A DNA stretch of 64,000 nucleotides from Rhynchopus sp. YZ270_cl-10 (taxonomy: Eukaryota; Euglenozoa; Diplonemea; Diplonemida; Diplonemidae), in assembly GCA_964035575.1 (NCBI GenBank), contig OZ037860.1, positions 520,689 through 584,688 of the forward strand. Reading direction: 5' to 3'. Made by a program: the position numbers and the translations under genes. Shown piece after piece: positions 34,814-47,097 of this stretch (position 1 is its first letter; every line of letters starts with the position of its first letter). The notes under the pieces were generated by a model. It was not told the origin of the DNA. It saw only the letters and a program-made list of their open reading frames with translations, and made no database searches.

Positions 34814-35408
34814 GTAGATGAGATGAGATTTGATCTGTCATTTAAAAGATTTATTGGTAATAATACAAGAGTTTTTTTTTGTGTCAGTCCTTTCAAAAAA
34901 AAAAGGCAACAAAAGGTACCCCGCTTAGGCACCTTTTTAAAAAAGAAAGCTTTGAATGACGAATAGACGCGTATATCCAAAGTAAAGTGGGGGAGTGGGG
35001 TGTGTCATTGTACCAGTATGTAGATTCTGTATCTTGTTACACCCTGGCTCGAATTTCATGTCCTTGGCACGCTTCCTTCACGAACCCTTTTACTGGTGCT
35101 AAGAGGAAAGAGGACGTGGTAAGACGGGAGGGGGGGAGGGGGGTGGGTTGAAAAGGTAAATTTAGCTTTTTTTTTTGAAAACTTTGACAACGCGGAGTCC
35201 CCCGCGAACGGGCAATCCACGTGATTTTTTTTTCTTTACAAAGGGTTTCGCATAACTGTTGATGTATACATCATATAGCACAACACCCTCTGTCCGAAAA
35301 AAACACACAAAAAACGCAAAACAAAAATAAATTTAAAAAAACTACAGAGAGGGGGTCGGGGGTTGGGATAGTGTATTTGGATCACCTTTTGCGCAACCCC
35401 ACCGACCT

Positions 35409-35617
35409 TCATCCGCCCCCCCCGCCCCCCTCTTTTGCCGCCACCTTCTTGGAAGGCTTACTGTCAGATTGTCCCTGCTTTTTGAAATACTTTTTTGCCG
35501 AATCTATTTGATATTTGAGACAGTCTTCGCTCTTTTTGTTAATCTGTTCGATAAACGTATGTGTACACCGCCGGTGTTGCTCCTGGTATTTTTTTTTTCT
35601 CCCGCAGTATAACACTA
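35409..35617 (-). CDS. Orphan terminal exon, basic coiled-coil tail
   Basis: An open frame of about 68 codons follows a good acceptor (TTTGCCTAAACAG) and ends in a stop. It reads YCGRKKKYQEQHRRCTHTF ... KKYFKKQGQSDSKPSKKV and then an AKEG and Gly tail. There is no ATG, so it would be the last exon of a gene, entered in phase 1. I could not find the upstream exon between here and 37828. The Lys-rich heptad-like pattern suggests a coiled coil. No family is recognised. It could be a remnant. Confidence 0.35.
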
Positions 35618-37828
35618 CTGTTTAGGCAAATAACAAAATAAACCAACAAAATTGTTGTACTATAGTTGTGCTGTCACCTAAGTCCCACTTTTCTGATTTC
35701 TTAAGAACACACAGTGTCAACCTCGATCAGCAGACTCTTCTGAGTGAACTGCTATCAGAGACGGTGTGTCTAGAGGAACAAGAGAAATTGAAACTGGAGA
35801 AAACGCAACAAAAAAATAGGAAATGTGTTTTAATGAAAACTTGTAAGACGAACGTGTCTCTCGTGCATGGCATATCTTTAAGAAACGTCCGAGGCACCAA
35901 ATAAAAAGGGAAGTTGAAAGCGCAACCTCACCGTTCATACGCAGGCACTGGACGCAGACACTGGTTCTCTCTGGGGGTTCGAGAACCCGCAGAGCACTTC
36001 GTTGGTATGCACACGGTTACCACGAGGGAGGGTTGTAACAGTAAAAATGAAAAGATCTTCAGACTACGTTACCTTTGCGAACACAAAGGGGCAAACAATT
36101 CCTCCCCTTTTTTTAATATTAGTAACAGGTGTGACAATAAGAGCATTATATACAGGATCAAGGAACATACTCCTCCTTCACGAGAAGCAGGTGAATAGAG
36201 AGATAAGGGGATGGGAACTCTGGTTTTTGAACCGTTTGATTTTTTTTTTTTTCAACCCCTTCCCTCGGTGTTTTTTTCCTTTCGGCGGCAGCGAACAATA
36301 AGGGGGTAAAAAAAAAAGAAGGACATTACAGTGCACAAAGGCCTTTGTTTCCTCTTTTGCAACTGAGTTTTCAAAAAAAAAAAAAACGACGTGTATCTTA
36401 AATTGAAGTTGAAAAGAAAACTAAAAAAAAAAAAACAAAAAAATGGGGACAGAAGAGAGTGAGAGAAGAGAGAAAATAGAAGGAAATGGGAAATAGCACA
36501 CTGGTTTTGGAGTCTGTGTTTTTTTTTAAATAAATTTTTCAAAAAAAGAAGAAGATGTTGAAAACTGTGTAGCCCGTTGTGTGTATATTTTGTTACCGGT
36601 ACCTAGAAAGAGAAAGGCTGCCAAGATGAATGTGCAAACTCATTGGCCTACATCCGAAGAGAAAAGTTAGTAAGATAATACTAAGCGATACTGGTGCTCC
36701 GGGAGGGGTCGATATTGACAGGTCGCTGACAGGTCGCTGACACAGGGAATCTCAACACACACCCCCTGATATTGACAGGTCGGGTCGTTGACCGACTTCC
36801 GAAAGCACCAGATACCGCTGCTTTCTAGATCCACTCCCCCAGGAAATGAAAGGAAAAAAAAAATATTATTTTTTTTACAGAACACCCAAGACATTCGAGG
36901 AATAAAAGTGAAGTGTGAATCACACTAGAGAGATTTTTTTTTTACATTTTTTTCTTTTTCTTCTTGCACTTCGTTCACGTAAGTCGGCACAAAAAAAAAA
37001 TAGCCCCTTTTTGCCACACCCAAAAGGTAAATACCACAAACACACACCGAGCCCCAACGATACAAGGAAACATAATTCCTATTTATGATTGCTCTTGTGG
37101 AAAGGGTGTTGGGAGGGGCAGAGTGGAAGTAATACAACAAAGGGTGACTCGGTAAAACACTGTTTGTGTAGTATACTGTGACAAAAAGGACGGTTGCAAA
37201 AAAAAAAAGGAGAGGGGAACAAAACGGAAAACCGGCTGAATAAACGCACAACCAGACTTTTTGTCATGAGAAACGGCAACTATTTGAGCTTGTTCCCAAG
37301 AGGAATCTATGAACAAAGACCGCAACCCGAAGGAGGTGATACTTAATGAGGACATGAGCACAACAGACTTCGCGTCCTCAAGCGGATACGGATCCTCACG
37401 CAGTCTGCCTTTTTGCCAGCAAGAAACTCTCATTTTTCCCTCTCAACGTAAAATCAGGGGGGTTTCAGAGTAAAAGAAGATAAATTTCTTTTTATTTAAA
37501 AACAAAGGTAATAAGGGGGGTGGAAGGTTTATAAGATGAACCTAAGCCTCTCTGTGCTTAGTCACCTGAACAAACGAAAAAAAAACAAAAAAAAAGGAAA
37601 ATTGGAAAAGATGAATGTGCCTCTCCTATACACATCCGAAAAGACCCAAGATTTTTTTAAATCCGAAACACCCATTACCCTTCCCGTCCCCCTATTCCTC
37701 CCCTTTCAAAAACTGTGTTTTCTTTTTGGTTCTATAAAAATGTGTCGCAACTTTTAAAAAAAAAAAAATCGGAAATAAAGTCCCACCACCCCCCTTCCCC
37801 CCCCCTCCATCACTGCGGAACAGTTTCA
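35618..37828. other. Gene-free stretch with several short repeats
   Basis: Holds hairpin-family copies at 35840-35880, 37527-37570 and 37605-37640, a tRNA-like repeat at about 35908-36000 and a small tandem (TGACAGGTCGC) near 36715-36790. A minus-strand frame at about 37083-37433 is open but has no motif, and I do not call it. Confidence 0.45.
37527..37570. repeat. Hairpin-family copy, CTAAGC stem
   Basis: TAAGATGA and TCACCT form the outer stem and CTAAGC/GCTTAG the inner one. The loop is CTCTCTGT, one base longer than the usual CTCTCGT. Confidence 0.6.
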
Positions 37829-40173
37829 TCATTTCCCCTGCCCTTGGAGCTTTCTGCCTTCTCGTTCCAGGCTTTCCTGAAATTGAATAAAAAAAATAAT
37901 TTGAAAATGGTAAATCTTGGCACCCCCATATTTGATTTGAAATACAAAAGCCTCGGACCTTGGTATGACCACTGTACCGGGGGGTGGACCCCAACCATGC
38001 AGTCCTACATCTATTTCGAGGTGGAGATCTGATATGCCCCCCCCGCTTTTCCTCACCAGTCAGATGAACGGGGATCATTGGAGCAACACACAGGTTAGTT
38101 AACTCTGCGGGATGATCACCTCTGCCCAGAAAAAAATTCCCCTTTTTTTCTCATACCTTGAGGGCATCTAATCTGCTCTGAGGTGCCCCACCGGGCGGCG
38201 ATGCGTTTGAGTTGCCTTGCGCTGCGTGCGGTGGCGAGAAGAGCGGTGGGATGAACTTCGCCTGCTGGTTGCCCATGGGGGAGTCCGCCCAGGTAGGTGA
38301 GGACATTCCGTCGATGGCACCGCCAACACCTTCAATAGCACGCTGCTTGACTTCCTCGACGTTGATCGCTGCCGGACGCTTGCGGCCCTCCAGCTTCTGC
38401 TCCGGCTGCACCTCAGGAGTCGCATACTGCCCAAGCCACTTATGGAAGAGCATATCACCAAGGCTCATACGCAGCTCGGGGCGTACAATGATAAGCTTGC
38501 AGATCAAATCCTTCACCTCAGGGCTCAAATGCGAGGGGAACTTGTTGATCTTTCCCCTCTTAATGTCCTCCTGGATCTGCTGGTCCGTGTACCCCTTCGA
38601 ACCAAAAGGGAACTTCCCGGTGCACATCACGAAAAGCACGACACCCAAACTCCAGATGTCTGCACGGAATGCGTTGTACGGACCTTCCAACACTTCGGGG
38701 GCGGCGTAGCTGAGGGTTCCTGCGGGGGTGGAGGGGTGGAAGGGGGGAGGGGGGTAAAAAAAATAGTTGATTAGTCATCATTTATCAGGGAAGTTGCCGC
38801 GGAGACGATTGCGGAGTGTGGCAATCCAGGGGAACAGTTTTGTATGTGTTCCTATGTCTCGGCGTCTCTCGACGCATGATGTGTACCTCCTTCCTGTGCC
38901 TGCTGCAGATGCTGCGACTGTTCATGTGCAGGGGAAGGCGGCAAGTGGTGTGGTGTACGTGCACGGTAGGGAATAATTTGGTGTCTTTGGCTGTCATCTG
39001 GGCAGCAGGGGAGGACCTGGAGGCGTGGGGTGCATTTCTGGGGAAATGCAAACATTACAGTTATCAAAGGGGACAATGTACACGGACCACTTCAAAGGAA
39101 TAGAGGGAAACAAGCTGGAGAAGTTGAATACAACAACACCGAAGGAAGTGTACAAGGTGGAATCCCGCGCGGCCTAGGCAGTGAAAGGTCTGTCTCTCTA
39201 ATGGGGAAGGGGGATATTTTGAGCCTACAAACTGTGAACTACGTTGAAATCGGGCTGGACGAGAAAACGGTGTTGAAACATCGTTTAAATTGCTGGACAG
39301 GGCTTGGCAGCGCGTGACGGCTCAATTCCGAGGGGGGTAGTCCAAGGTTGGGAGGTGGATGAGGTGGATGTGACAAACCTACTGCATCTGTTGACATGTC
39401 GGACGCATCCACCACTACACCTTTTCCTCTGTGCAGGCGGGACAATCCAAAGTCAGCGACCTTCAGAACCCCCTTCGTGCTGATGAGGCAGTTCTCTGGC
39501 TTGATGTCTCGGTGAGCTACGCCAGCCTGGGAGGGGAGGGGGGTGTGTTTTTAACGGCATTTCAATAAAAGCGTATTTTTCGTGCATTGAAAAAAAAAAG
39601 TGAAGTTGATAGTGCAAAACGCCTCTGGAACGCAAGCACTGACACTCCGCGGGTTATCAAACCCCGGAGTGTTGTGCTTCGAAGTGGTTTACAGGGAAGC
39701 TGTAAAAAACGTTACCCTGCCGCAAAAAAAATAGGAAACGTTTGGTATCAAAAAGCCTTCTAATGATGTCTAAAAAATGGTGTGAATGATACCTCATGGC
39801 ATGCGCTGAGTCCGTTGATGAGGTGGAAGAAGTACTTCTTGCTGATGTCTTCTGGGAGCTTGCCTGCGCTCATGATGTGGTCACAGAGATCCCCACCGCG
39901 TACGCTTTCGAGCACAATGTAGTAGTGGTTATTTGACTCCATTACCTCGAAGAGTTTTACGATATTGTCGTGGTTAAGCACCTTCATCACACTGATCTCA
40001 AGGCGTACCTCCTGTTCCACATTCTTGCGCGGCTTGCCCTCACTCCCTCCCGCGTTCTTTTCAATAATCTTAATCACGTACTCCTGTCTATTCTCGATCG
40101 ATGTCGCAACCTTAACCTTCCCAAACGCACCCCTCCCAAGCGTTTTCCCTAATTCATACTTCCCTACCTTCAT
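37829..40173 (-). CDS. SNF1/CIPK-type Ser/Thr protein kinase
   Basis: Four exons: 40173-39793, 39526-39379, 38719-38157 and, tentatively, 37876-37829, with phases 0, 1, 0. The protein is about 379 aa. The glycine loop GRGAFGKV spans residues 13-20 and the ATP-anchoring Lys is Lys35 in VIKIIEK. The catalytic loop HRDIKPEN is at 132-139, DFG at 152-154, and the activation segment ends in TLSYAAPEV (184-185 PE), so the kinase should be active. Similarity is to the CAMK group near SNF1/AMPK and CIPK. After the kinase core comes a Pro- and Ala-rich tail with no NAF or UBA motif that I can see. The first ATG sits one base after GTTGGCAG. Intron 1 contains a tRNA-like repeat and intron 3 a 110-bp repeat. 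The last exon ([15 protein letters not shown]) is a best guess. Confidence 0.82.
37912..38035. repeat. About 110-bp repeat in kinase intron 3
   Basis: Shares TTTGAAATACAA, ACCTTGGT, TGTACCGGGGG, GGAC.CCCAACCAT and ATCTGATA, in that order, with 60536-60645. Shorter partial copies of its left part lie at 19769-19810 and 55262-55301. Confidence 0.5.
39598..39683. repeat. tRNA-like short repeat inside kinase intron 1
   Basis: Best full copy: AGTGCAAAACGCCTCTGG at the left, then ACTCCGCGGGTTATC and AACCCCGGAGTGTT forming the second hairpin. See 19092-19172. Confidence 0.55.
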
Positions 40174-41687
40174 ACTGCCAACAAAGAGACAAAATCCCCC
40201 CCAAAAAAAGCGCAAAAAAGGAGAGACGAAGGAAGGGGGGGGGGGGGGGGGGAGGGGGGGGGGGGGAGCAGGGAGGTGTGTTGTGTATGCAGAGAAGAAA
40301 CGGTGTTTTTTTCCCCTCGACTGTTAGGGGGGGGGGTTTTTAGAGTGTGGGAGGATTTTGGCCCATTCGCTTATGGTTCTCGTAGAGAAGGTAAGAGAGG
40401 GGCGTGTGGGGTAAAGGAGGAATCTAAGATGGCAAAAAAAAAAAGGGGGAAAAGAGGTGATGGGGATGTGTGTTGAATTCGTTGCCAAGAGTGTATAATA
40501 TATTAAAAAAAAGGAGAGAAAGAGAAAGCTGAATCCGAGAAAGAAACGCATTGGGACAGACACCCATATCCTTTAACATAACATAAACGCATCGACGGTG
40601 ATGTACAGTCCGATTGCTCAATCCCAGGAAGGTTGCAATGTTACTTGCTGTTCCTCCTGTACGTGAACGTACAGAACGAGCACAAAATTGGGAATACGTT
40701 TACGCGAATGTTTTGAAGTATGTGTGTTATGTCATATTAAAAAATATCCTTTATGTACACCTTGCCATGGGAGACAAGGTGGACAGGATTAAAAAGAGGG
40801 AAAGTGAAACCTATGGTGTACTCTCGAGAGAGAGAAAGACAGCGACCAAATTAACCCAGGAGTACAATGGGGGGGTTTCGATCTGTGGAAAAAGGGAGAG
40901 AGAAAAAGAAAGAAAAGTTTATAAGATGATCCTAAGCCTCTCGTGCTTAGTCACCTTATCATAAAAAAAATGCGTGTTCGCTGAGCGACTGCGACGAGGT
41001 TTTCTCCAGGCACATTGCAAGAACCTCACCTTGCGTGGGCAGGTTACATTCAAGTGTCTGTGCCTGGTTCAAACATCACATGATGCTCAAAGCGGAACGA
41101 ACAAGAAACACAGAAACACAAAAATAAAGAGAACAGGGGGGTACGCGCACTGGTACAAATGAAGACAGCTTAAAAGCCGTCGCACGTTGAAGCCTTGGTG
41201 GCCACATCAACACAGCCACGTGCAGTGTGCCTCCGTCTTCAACATATATACTTCAAACACCAGAACACACAGTGAAAGGCTGGGATCGGGGAGAAGAGAA
41301 GGACTGCAGAGGGTAGAGAACATAAAGCTAAACGATAAAAGTATCTCCCGTTTTGTCTTGACACACTTTGCACCGTCATTCTGAGAGCCCCTCGAGGGGT
41401 CAGAACTACAGCACAGACAAGCGTCGCAACACATTTCAGAGAGAGTACAACCATGGAGAGGCACAGGCGCCCTGATCTGCATCGGTCGGAACGATTAACA
41501 GGTGTGCCCAGTTGCCACCCAGGTGCGATACAAAAAAATAAAATAAACCCTTCTACAGGTAGGGCGAGAGGGAGAGCAATGTGGAAATGTCTGACGTTCA
41601 AGTCAATGATCAGACAGCGTAAAAATGGTGTCCGTCGATCATGGCAGATCTGTGGGGTAGATGTGTGTGTGTTGGGAAAGCTGAAGA
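40174..41687. other. Gene-free stretch between kinase and LRR gene
   Basis: Begins with a G-run-rich, pyrimidine-rich (coding strand) leader for the kinase. One clean hairpin-family copy lies at 40922-40961. No coding exon could be supported. Confidence 0.5.
40922..40961. repeat. Cleanest copy of the CTCTCGT-loop hairpin
   Basis: The outer stem TAAGATGA/TCACCTTA has one A-C mismatch, a 2-nt bulge follows, and the inner stem CTAAGC/GCTTAG closes the 7-nt loop CTCTCGT. About 38 nt in total. Confidence 0.65.
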
Positions 41688-43361
41688 CTAGTTCCGCATA
41701 CCGAAGGTGTTGTCGTTGTGCGTCACCTGAGCTGCAACCAGAGCAGTCTCCGCTGCAGTGGGCTCAGCACCCGTCAGCTGGTTGTTGTTCACCTCAAGGC
41801 GGTGCAGCACACGCGCAGGCGACATCGGTGCAAACGGGAAACTGCCCGAAAACTCGTTGTGTCCGAGCTTCAGCGTCACGATCTTCAGCCCTGCGTCCTG
41901 AAGGTCAGTCACAGTGCCGGTCAGCATGTTGTGTGTCATGTCGAGGTACGTGGCTGCGGGCATGAGCGTCAGGTCCAGTCCACCGCTCAGGAAGTTGTAT
42001 TGGAATTGTCCCGTCCACAGGTTCGGGTAGGCACGCAGAGGTCCGGTCAGCTCGTTGGTGTTCACAATGACACGAATGCAGCTCTCGCACTCAGGGAGTG
42101 GGCCAGTGAACTTGTTACTCTGTGCAATGAAGTTGATCAGGTCGGCAGGCAGGGAAGGGAACGGGCCCTCCATGCTGTTGAAGCTCACGTCAATCTCGCG
42201 CATGCCGTCCAGGAAGTCTGGGAGCTCACCTGTCAGTCCAGCACTGCGTGCACTAATGGCCCTCTTTGCAGCGGTGGCAGCGGCAGGCATCGGGCCGTTG
42301 ATCTGTGTGAACGAGAAGTCAAGGTCCAGCAGAGATGCGGGGAGTCCAGCAAAGCCAGTGATCTGGGTGCCACGCATGTTCACCTCAACCATGCGCGTCA
42401 GGCGGGACAGGTCCGGAACAACTGCTGCCAGAGTTTCCGCGTTTCCAAGCTTGAGGCGGAACACAAACTCTCCCTCGTAGCACTCAACACCACCCCACAC
42501 GCACGGGTCGTCGCCAGTCCAGGTGGAGAAGATGCCTCCAAGAGTCTCGTTGTACAGAGCGTCGCGCACAGCACTCAGGATGTAGAACGCACACATGTGG
42601 CCGTGGCTGTCCGTCCATCCTGTTCCGTCGGTGCAAAGCGGAGTCGGGGCAGGTGTTGGCGGTGCGGAAGTGTCCGGTGCAGAAGTCGGGGGTGCGGATG
42701 TAGGCGGTGCGCTTGTCGGGGGTGCAGACGTCGGGGGTGCAGATGTTGGCGGTGCCGATGTCGGGGGAGCGCTTGTCGGGGGAGCGGGCGTCGGGGGTGC
42801 AGGTGTCGCGGGTGCAGGTGTCGCGGGTGCCGATGTTGGCGGTGCAGACGTCGGGGGTGCAAGTGTGTCCGGTGCAGACGTGGTGTCTGGCCACCAACGG
42901 AACTGCACCTCAAGCCAGGCGTTGCCACCGTCGCACCTGTGTGTGTGCGTTGTTCCCATTGCATAGGACTTCATGTTGACACTGCACTCCTTGCGACAGC
43001 GGCTGTCGTCGTCGTTGATCCAGAACCCTGTTTTGAACGAGCACCTCCCACCGTTGTCGTCCTCCCACGCATCCAGGTGGGTTCTCAGCTGCAGAGCACC
43101 AGATGTGCTCTGTGTTCCGGACGAAGCCCAGGTCCCTGTCAGCGAGCAGTGATCGTGCGAGTTGCACGTCAGACAGCCAAGGTCCCTCGACACTCCAGTG
43201 TCCACCTTCACCCATCCCTTCATGGTGTACTCCTCCTTCCCGACTTCCTTGCCACGGCTCTTCTGCCAGTTCTTCGTTGCCTTGAACCAGTAGAACGCCC
43301 TGGCATCAGACCCCACTGCGAACGTCGCAAGCAGCAACGCAACTTGGGCGAGACGCAACAT
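41688..43361 (-). CDS. Secreted leucine-rich-repeat protein with Pro/Ser/Thr/Ala linker
   Basis: One exon, 557 aa, start ATG at 43359-43361. Signal peptide MLRLAQVALLLATFAVGSDA, then a Cys-rich N-terminal module of about 140 residues with many Trp and Cys (GCLTCNSHDHC, DDDSRCRKECS). Next is a mucin-like linker of tandem PPTSA/PATPA units, then a leucine-rich region with plant-like NxLTGPLP and NxFSGSFP repeats (about 8). No membrane segment or anchor signal is evident at the C-terminus, so it should be secreted or wall-associated. The linker would be heavily O-glycosylated if this cell does that. LRRs of this kind bind proteins. The full-length open frame on the opposite strand is a shadow of its GC-rich codons. 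Confidence 0.85.
   Translation of the reverse strand: MLRLAQVALLLATFAVGSDARAFYWFKATKNWQKSRGKEVGKEEYTMKGWVKVDTGVSRDLGCLTCNSHDHCSLTGTWASSGTQSTSGALQLRTHLDAWEDDNGGRCSFKTGFWINDDDSRCRKECSVNMKSYAMGTTHTHRCDGGNAWLEVQFRWWPDTTSAPDTLAPPTSAPPTSAPATPAPATPAPPTPAPPTSAPPTSAPPTSAPPTSAPPTSAPPTSAPPTSAPDTSAPPTPAPTPLCTDGTGWTDSHGHMCAFYILSAVRDALYNETLGGIFSTWTGDDPCVWGGVECYEGEFVFRLKLGNAETLAAVVPDLSRLTRMVEVNMRGTQITGFAGLPASLLDLDFSFTQINGPMPAAATAAKRAISARSAGLTGELPDFLDGMREIDVSFNSMEGPFPSLPADLINFIAQSNKFTGPLPECESCIRVIVNTNELTGPLRAYPNLWTGQFQYNFLSGGLDLTLMPAATYLDMTHNMLTGTVTDLQDAGLKIVTLKLGHNEFSGSFPFAPMSPARVLHRLEVNNNQLTGAEPTAAETALVAAQVTHNDNTFGMRN
42646..42880. repeat. Coding minisatellite (15-bp unit) in LRR gene
   Basis: Tandem 15-bp units encode PPTSA, PPTPA and PATPA pentads on the minus strand. 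Single-base variants between units suggest turnover by slippage or unequal exchange. Confidence 0.85.
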
Positions 43362-44646
43362 AGTTGTTATGAAAAAATATGAAAAGTTCCTGTTGTGTGC
43401 GTGTGGCTTTGTTATGCGGTGCGGACCAAACCCCTACCAACAATACTGAATCTACTCCCATTAGGAGGCCTTGTGTGACGAGCTAAAGGGATGATGTGCG
43501 CCACGTTCGACGAGATGGCGACGCATACCGACACATGAACGACCCTTGAACAGAACAAATCAAACAAAACCACTCTGTGTACAAGGATAGTTGCAAAGCG
43601 TGTTTAAAAAAGGGGAGGGTTACTGTGATTTTGTTTCGAGTATAACAGGGAGGTGGTTTTGTCACGGTACAGGGGGAGGGGTTCTTGGGGAACAATGGTT
43701 GGTTTCTCTTCTTTATTTGTTGCATGACATGGCCCAAGACGTGGGTTTGCCCAAATGTCACCCAAAAGGTGCAGACATCCTAATTGGGCAGAGTTACCAT
43801 TTATTTATTCTGGTGCGGGTGTTCTGTATCTCGCCCTCTGTTCACCCAATAGTGGTATAAAAACCCCCCACCTGAGGGAAAAATCCAAAATAGTTACGGT
43901 ACGATTCAAGAATACACCATTCTTTGCGCGCGTCATTTCCCACATTTTTTTCCCTCGTCGCTCGTCACGTAATGTCCTTACGAGTCCATGGTCAACCCCG
44001 GCACTACCGAAAAAAGTTCTGTTGCAACAGAACTCGGGTCGGGAAATAATACAAAAAAAGAACTATCCTTAGTTTTTTCACTCCTTCGTGTTACTGCTTT
44101 GTTATTTCTCTATTCTATTCTAGAGATTTGTTTTTTGGGGGGGTTTTTTTTACCCACGCAAAGAGCGATATTTGTAATACAAAGTTCGATACGTTTACAA
44201 ACTTATGTATGTTGTACACTCACAGACACGGGCTGTTCATCTACCGAACAGTGTCTGTGGCAGAGTGTCTACCTTTGTGGTAACACATAAGAAAGGTTGC
44301 AAAATGAAACATAGCCCCATTACCATTCATCGTCGTCGTGTGGTACTGGTTTGAAACTTCTAAATTAAGACCAATTTCCTGAACATTGTGTTGTCAACCT
44401 AAGAATTTCGAGGAGATTACAGGGAATAGAAGGCTTGTACGTTTGGACGTGCCTCTCGTACACACAATATCTTTTGACAATAAAAAATATCATTTTCTTA
44501 AACCTTCCTACTGACCCACTGTATGATACCAGCCTCGAATGAAAACCATTTAAAAAAAATATGGAAAAGTTGGTGCAATGAATCTTGCTTAGTCAAGAAA
44601 AAGAACATGATTGTTGCCATAGAAACGGTGGATAAAAAAAAAAAAA
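43362..44646. other. Gene-free stretch
   Basis: No coding exon could be supported. A hairpin-family copy with stem GTGC/ACAC and loop CTCTCGT lies near 44448-44464, and a degenerate 65-bp-type repeat lies near 44510-44550. It ends in the 13-A tract used as target by the next element. Confidence 0.5.
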
Positions 44647-46881
44647 GAGAAAAGTTCGATTTCGGCCTCGAAAATTACCGTGACACCGATTTGTCACGGA
44701 ATTTTGTCACGGAATTTTTTTGAAAGATTCGATTTCGTGACAAAAAAAAATCGATTTCGTGACAAACCAATTTTTTCATTGACACACAAAATTCGATTTC
44801 GTGACAAACCGATTTTTTCATTGACAAAAAAAAATTCGATTTCGTGACAAATCCAAAAATTCAGTGACAAAAAAATGTCAATGAAAAAATGGATTTTGTC
44901 AAGGAAACCGAACTTTTTGTCACGGAAAAAGTCGTGACAGAAATGGATTTTGTCAAGGAAACCAAACTTTTTGTCACGGAAAAAGTCGTGACAGGGCACT
45001 GGGTACTGGGTACACTGGATACAAGGATAAAAGTCGTGAAAGAGCAACCACAGCTCCACATGACAAACACAAAAGTGTCCAGTCACGTGGGGCATTCATG
45101 CACTGAGGAGATAATGATCCAACAATTTACAAGAAAGATTACTTAACCTACTGCTGGAAATTGCCAGGTCGTAGTAACACACAAAGTGTGCCTCCGTTCG
45201 GGAAGACCGGATATTCTAGAGACCAAAAAGGCCTCAAGAATATCTTCCGGTAGTCAAGGTATAACCGAATGAACGGCCCAAGACCCCCGTGGAGAAGTTA
45301 AATGTGTAATGCTATCAGGTAGAAACTGCGAACACTGTCTTACCCTCCTCAATGCATGGTGGAAGATGTCTTTGACAACAAATATCCTGTACCCAGGTAC
45401 CAGGTTCCCAGACCCACGTAGTACCACGTCGCAGTACTACGCAAAATTTACCACCAGACCCTGTCTTCGTGCACCTTAAGTACAACGCCGCAGACAGGCC
45501 AAACATGCGTTGGACTCAGAGGAATGCCTGCTGTGCAGTGTATCAAACATGAGAACCAACTCCCAGCAACAAGGGGCGCCTTTTGGCGGGCGTTGTTGAG
45601 GGTGTTTGGGGTGCAAAGTTTTCCACAATTTTGATGCGCGGGTACAGAAGTGTTATCTTGTTCTTTCATCTCTAGGAATGTAAATGTCAATCGCGTTTAA
45701 CTACCACTAGGGCTTGTTCAGTGAACCCACGAGGGGTCGAAGGGGGTTGGTTATCCCGTATCTATCAAAGGTTGTGTCGACCAGGCGAATCCACTATGTT
45801 ACGCTGTATGATGATAAATCCGAAGAAATAACAGTGCATAGCAACTGCAGGAAGTTTGTTAAAAAGAGTGCCTCACGCTACACAAACCACCACCCGCGAT
45901 TGACTTAGATGTTATAACAAAGAGAATTCAGAACAAAACAACACCCTGCCCCATACACACTAAATTGTCATGCTTCAAGAGCATGCCTGGGCCAAAATTA
46001 CTATGACGAAAAGGCAACAAGACCACCCACAAGGAGTGTGAATTGTGCACTGGTTTTCTGGGGGAACAAACAATATTTTCTTGTGTCTAGTCCTCCGGAA
46101 GCAGAGGACAGACTTTCCGGAAGGTTTCCAAAGTCGAATTTCTTGCACTAGCTATGCTCCCTGGTTAATGGCTATAGCAGTGACTGACAAAGTGTTCCCA
46201 CCCCCCTTTCCACCACCATAATAACCGAACTCTGCTTATCAAACCACAATCTGAATCTGCTTCCGTCGCATGCGCTGGTGGATTCGATCTGTTTTGGTGT
46301 GTGTAATGGAATGTATGGGTGAGGGTTGGGGTATTAGGTATAGAAACGTGCGCACCCATTAATTTTTTACCGAATGAAAATGAAATCTGCAATGAGTGTC
46401 TGCTGCATATCATTTAGTGGGGCTGGCCTCTGGCCAGAGGCGTGCAAGCCTGACCGTGTTCGCGATATACTAAGTCTTGCATAATCATAAAGTTATCATA
46501 CCTTGTGTCTTCAGTCTCTGCCCTTCGGTTTCTAGACAGCTCAAGAATGGCCTCTTTTGTGTTTGTCAAGTGGCTGTCTGGTCACTTTTCAGTGACTGGC
46601 GGGTTGGCTGTCACGACTTTTTCCTTGACAAATTCCATTTTTTTCAATGACATTTTTTTGTCAATGAAAAAATGGATTTGTCACGAAATCGAATTTTTTT
46701 TTGTCAATGAAAAAAGTCATTTGTCACTAAATTGAATTTTGTGTGTCAATGAAAAAATCGGCTTGTCACGAAATCGATTTTTTTTTGTCACGAAATCGAA
46801 TCTTTCAAAAAAATTCCGTGACAAAGTACCGTGACAAATCGGTGTCACGGGTATTTTCGAGGCCGAAATCGAACTTTTCTC
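44647..46881. mobile_element. Non-autonomous MULE-like TIR element, copy 2 of shared core
   Basis: The ends are GAGAAAAGTTCGATTTCGGC and inverse, leading into TIRs of about 250-350 bp built from GATTTCGTGACAAA units. Both sides abut a run of 13 A, so any target duplication is poly-A. The core at about 45040-46200 is nearly the same sequence as in 2015-3894 (inverted) and 55319-57474 (same orientation), yet these TIRs are unrelated to those of the other two. Sequence at 46200-46600 is private to this copy. Only short frames are present. Confidence 0.75.
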
Positions 46882-47029
46882 AAAAAAAAAAAAATACAAA
46901 CTAAACAGAACAAAAGAACGTCCAAGACAAAATCTCAAAGTTTAAAGAAAAAGCGAGGGGTGAAGGCATTCCCCCCCAGGGGGGAGGGCACTCTTCATTG
47001 GATATTCATACAAATTACAAAAAAATAAA

Positions 47030-47097
47030 GTGAAGTTATTAATGCAGGCACCTCCGACTGACCCACGCACGATGCCAGCCATCCGGATAAAAGCACA
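47030..47097. repeat. 65-bp dispersed repeat, copy 2
   Basis: Carries GATGCC and GCAGGCACCTCCGACTG as in copies 1 and 3. The lead here is GTGAAGTTATTAATGC, like the lead of the tRNA-like repeats. Confidence 0.65.

Noticed and set aside
19092-39683. True tRNA genes
   Set aside because: The T-arm-like GGGTTATCGAACCC lacks a proper acceptor stem and anticodon arm around it, so these are at most tRNA-derived repeats.
41718-43382. 554-codon open frame on the + strand opposite the LRR gene
   Set aside because: It mirrors the GC-rich codons and the 15-bp minisatellite of the LRR gene. Its translation is Arg/Cys-rich with no domain, while the minus strand has a signal peptide and regular LRRs.
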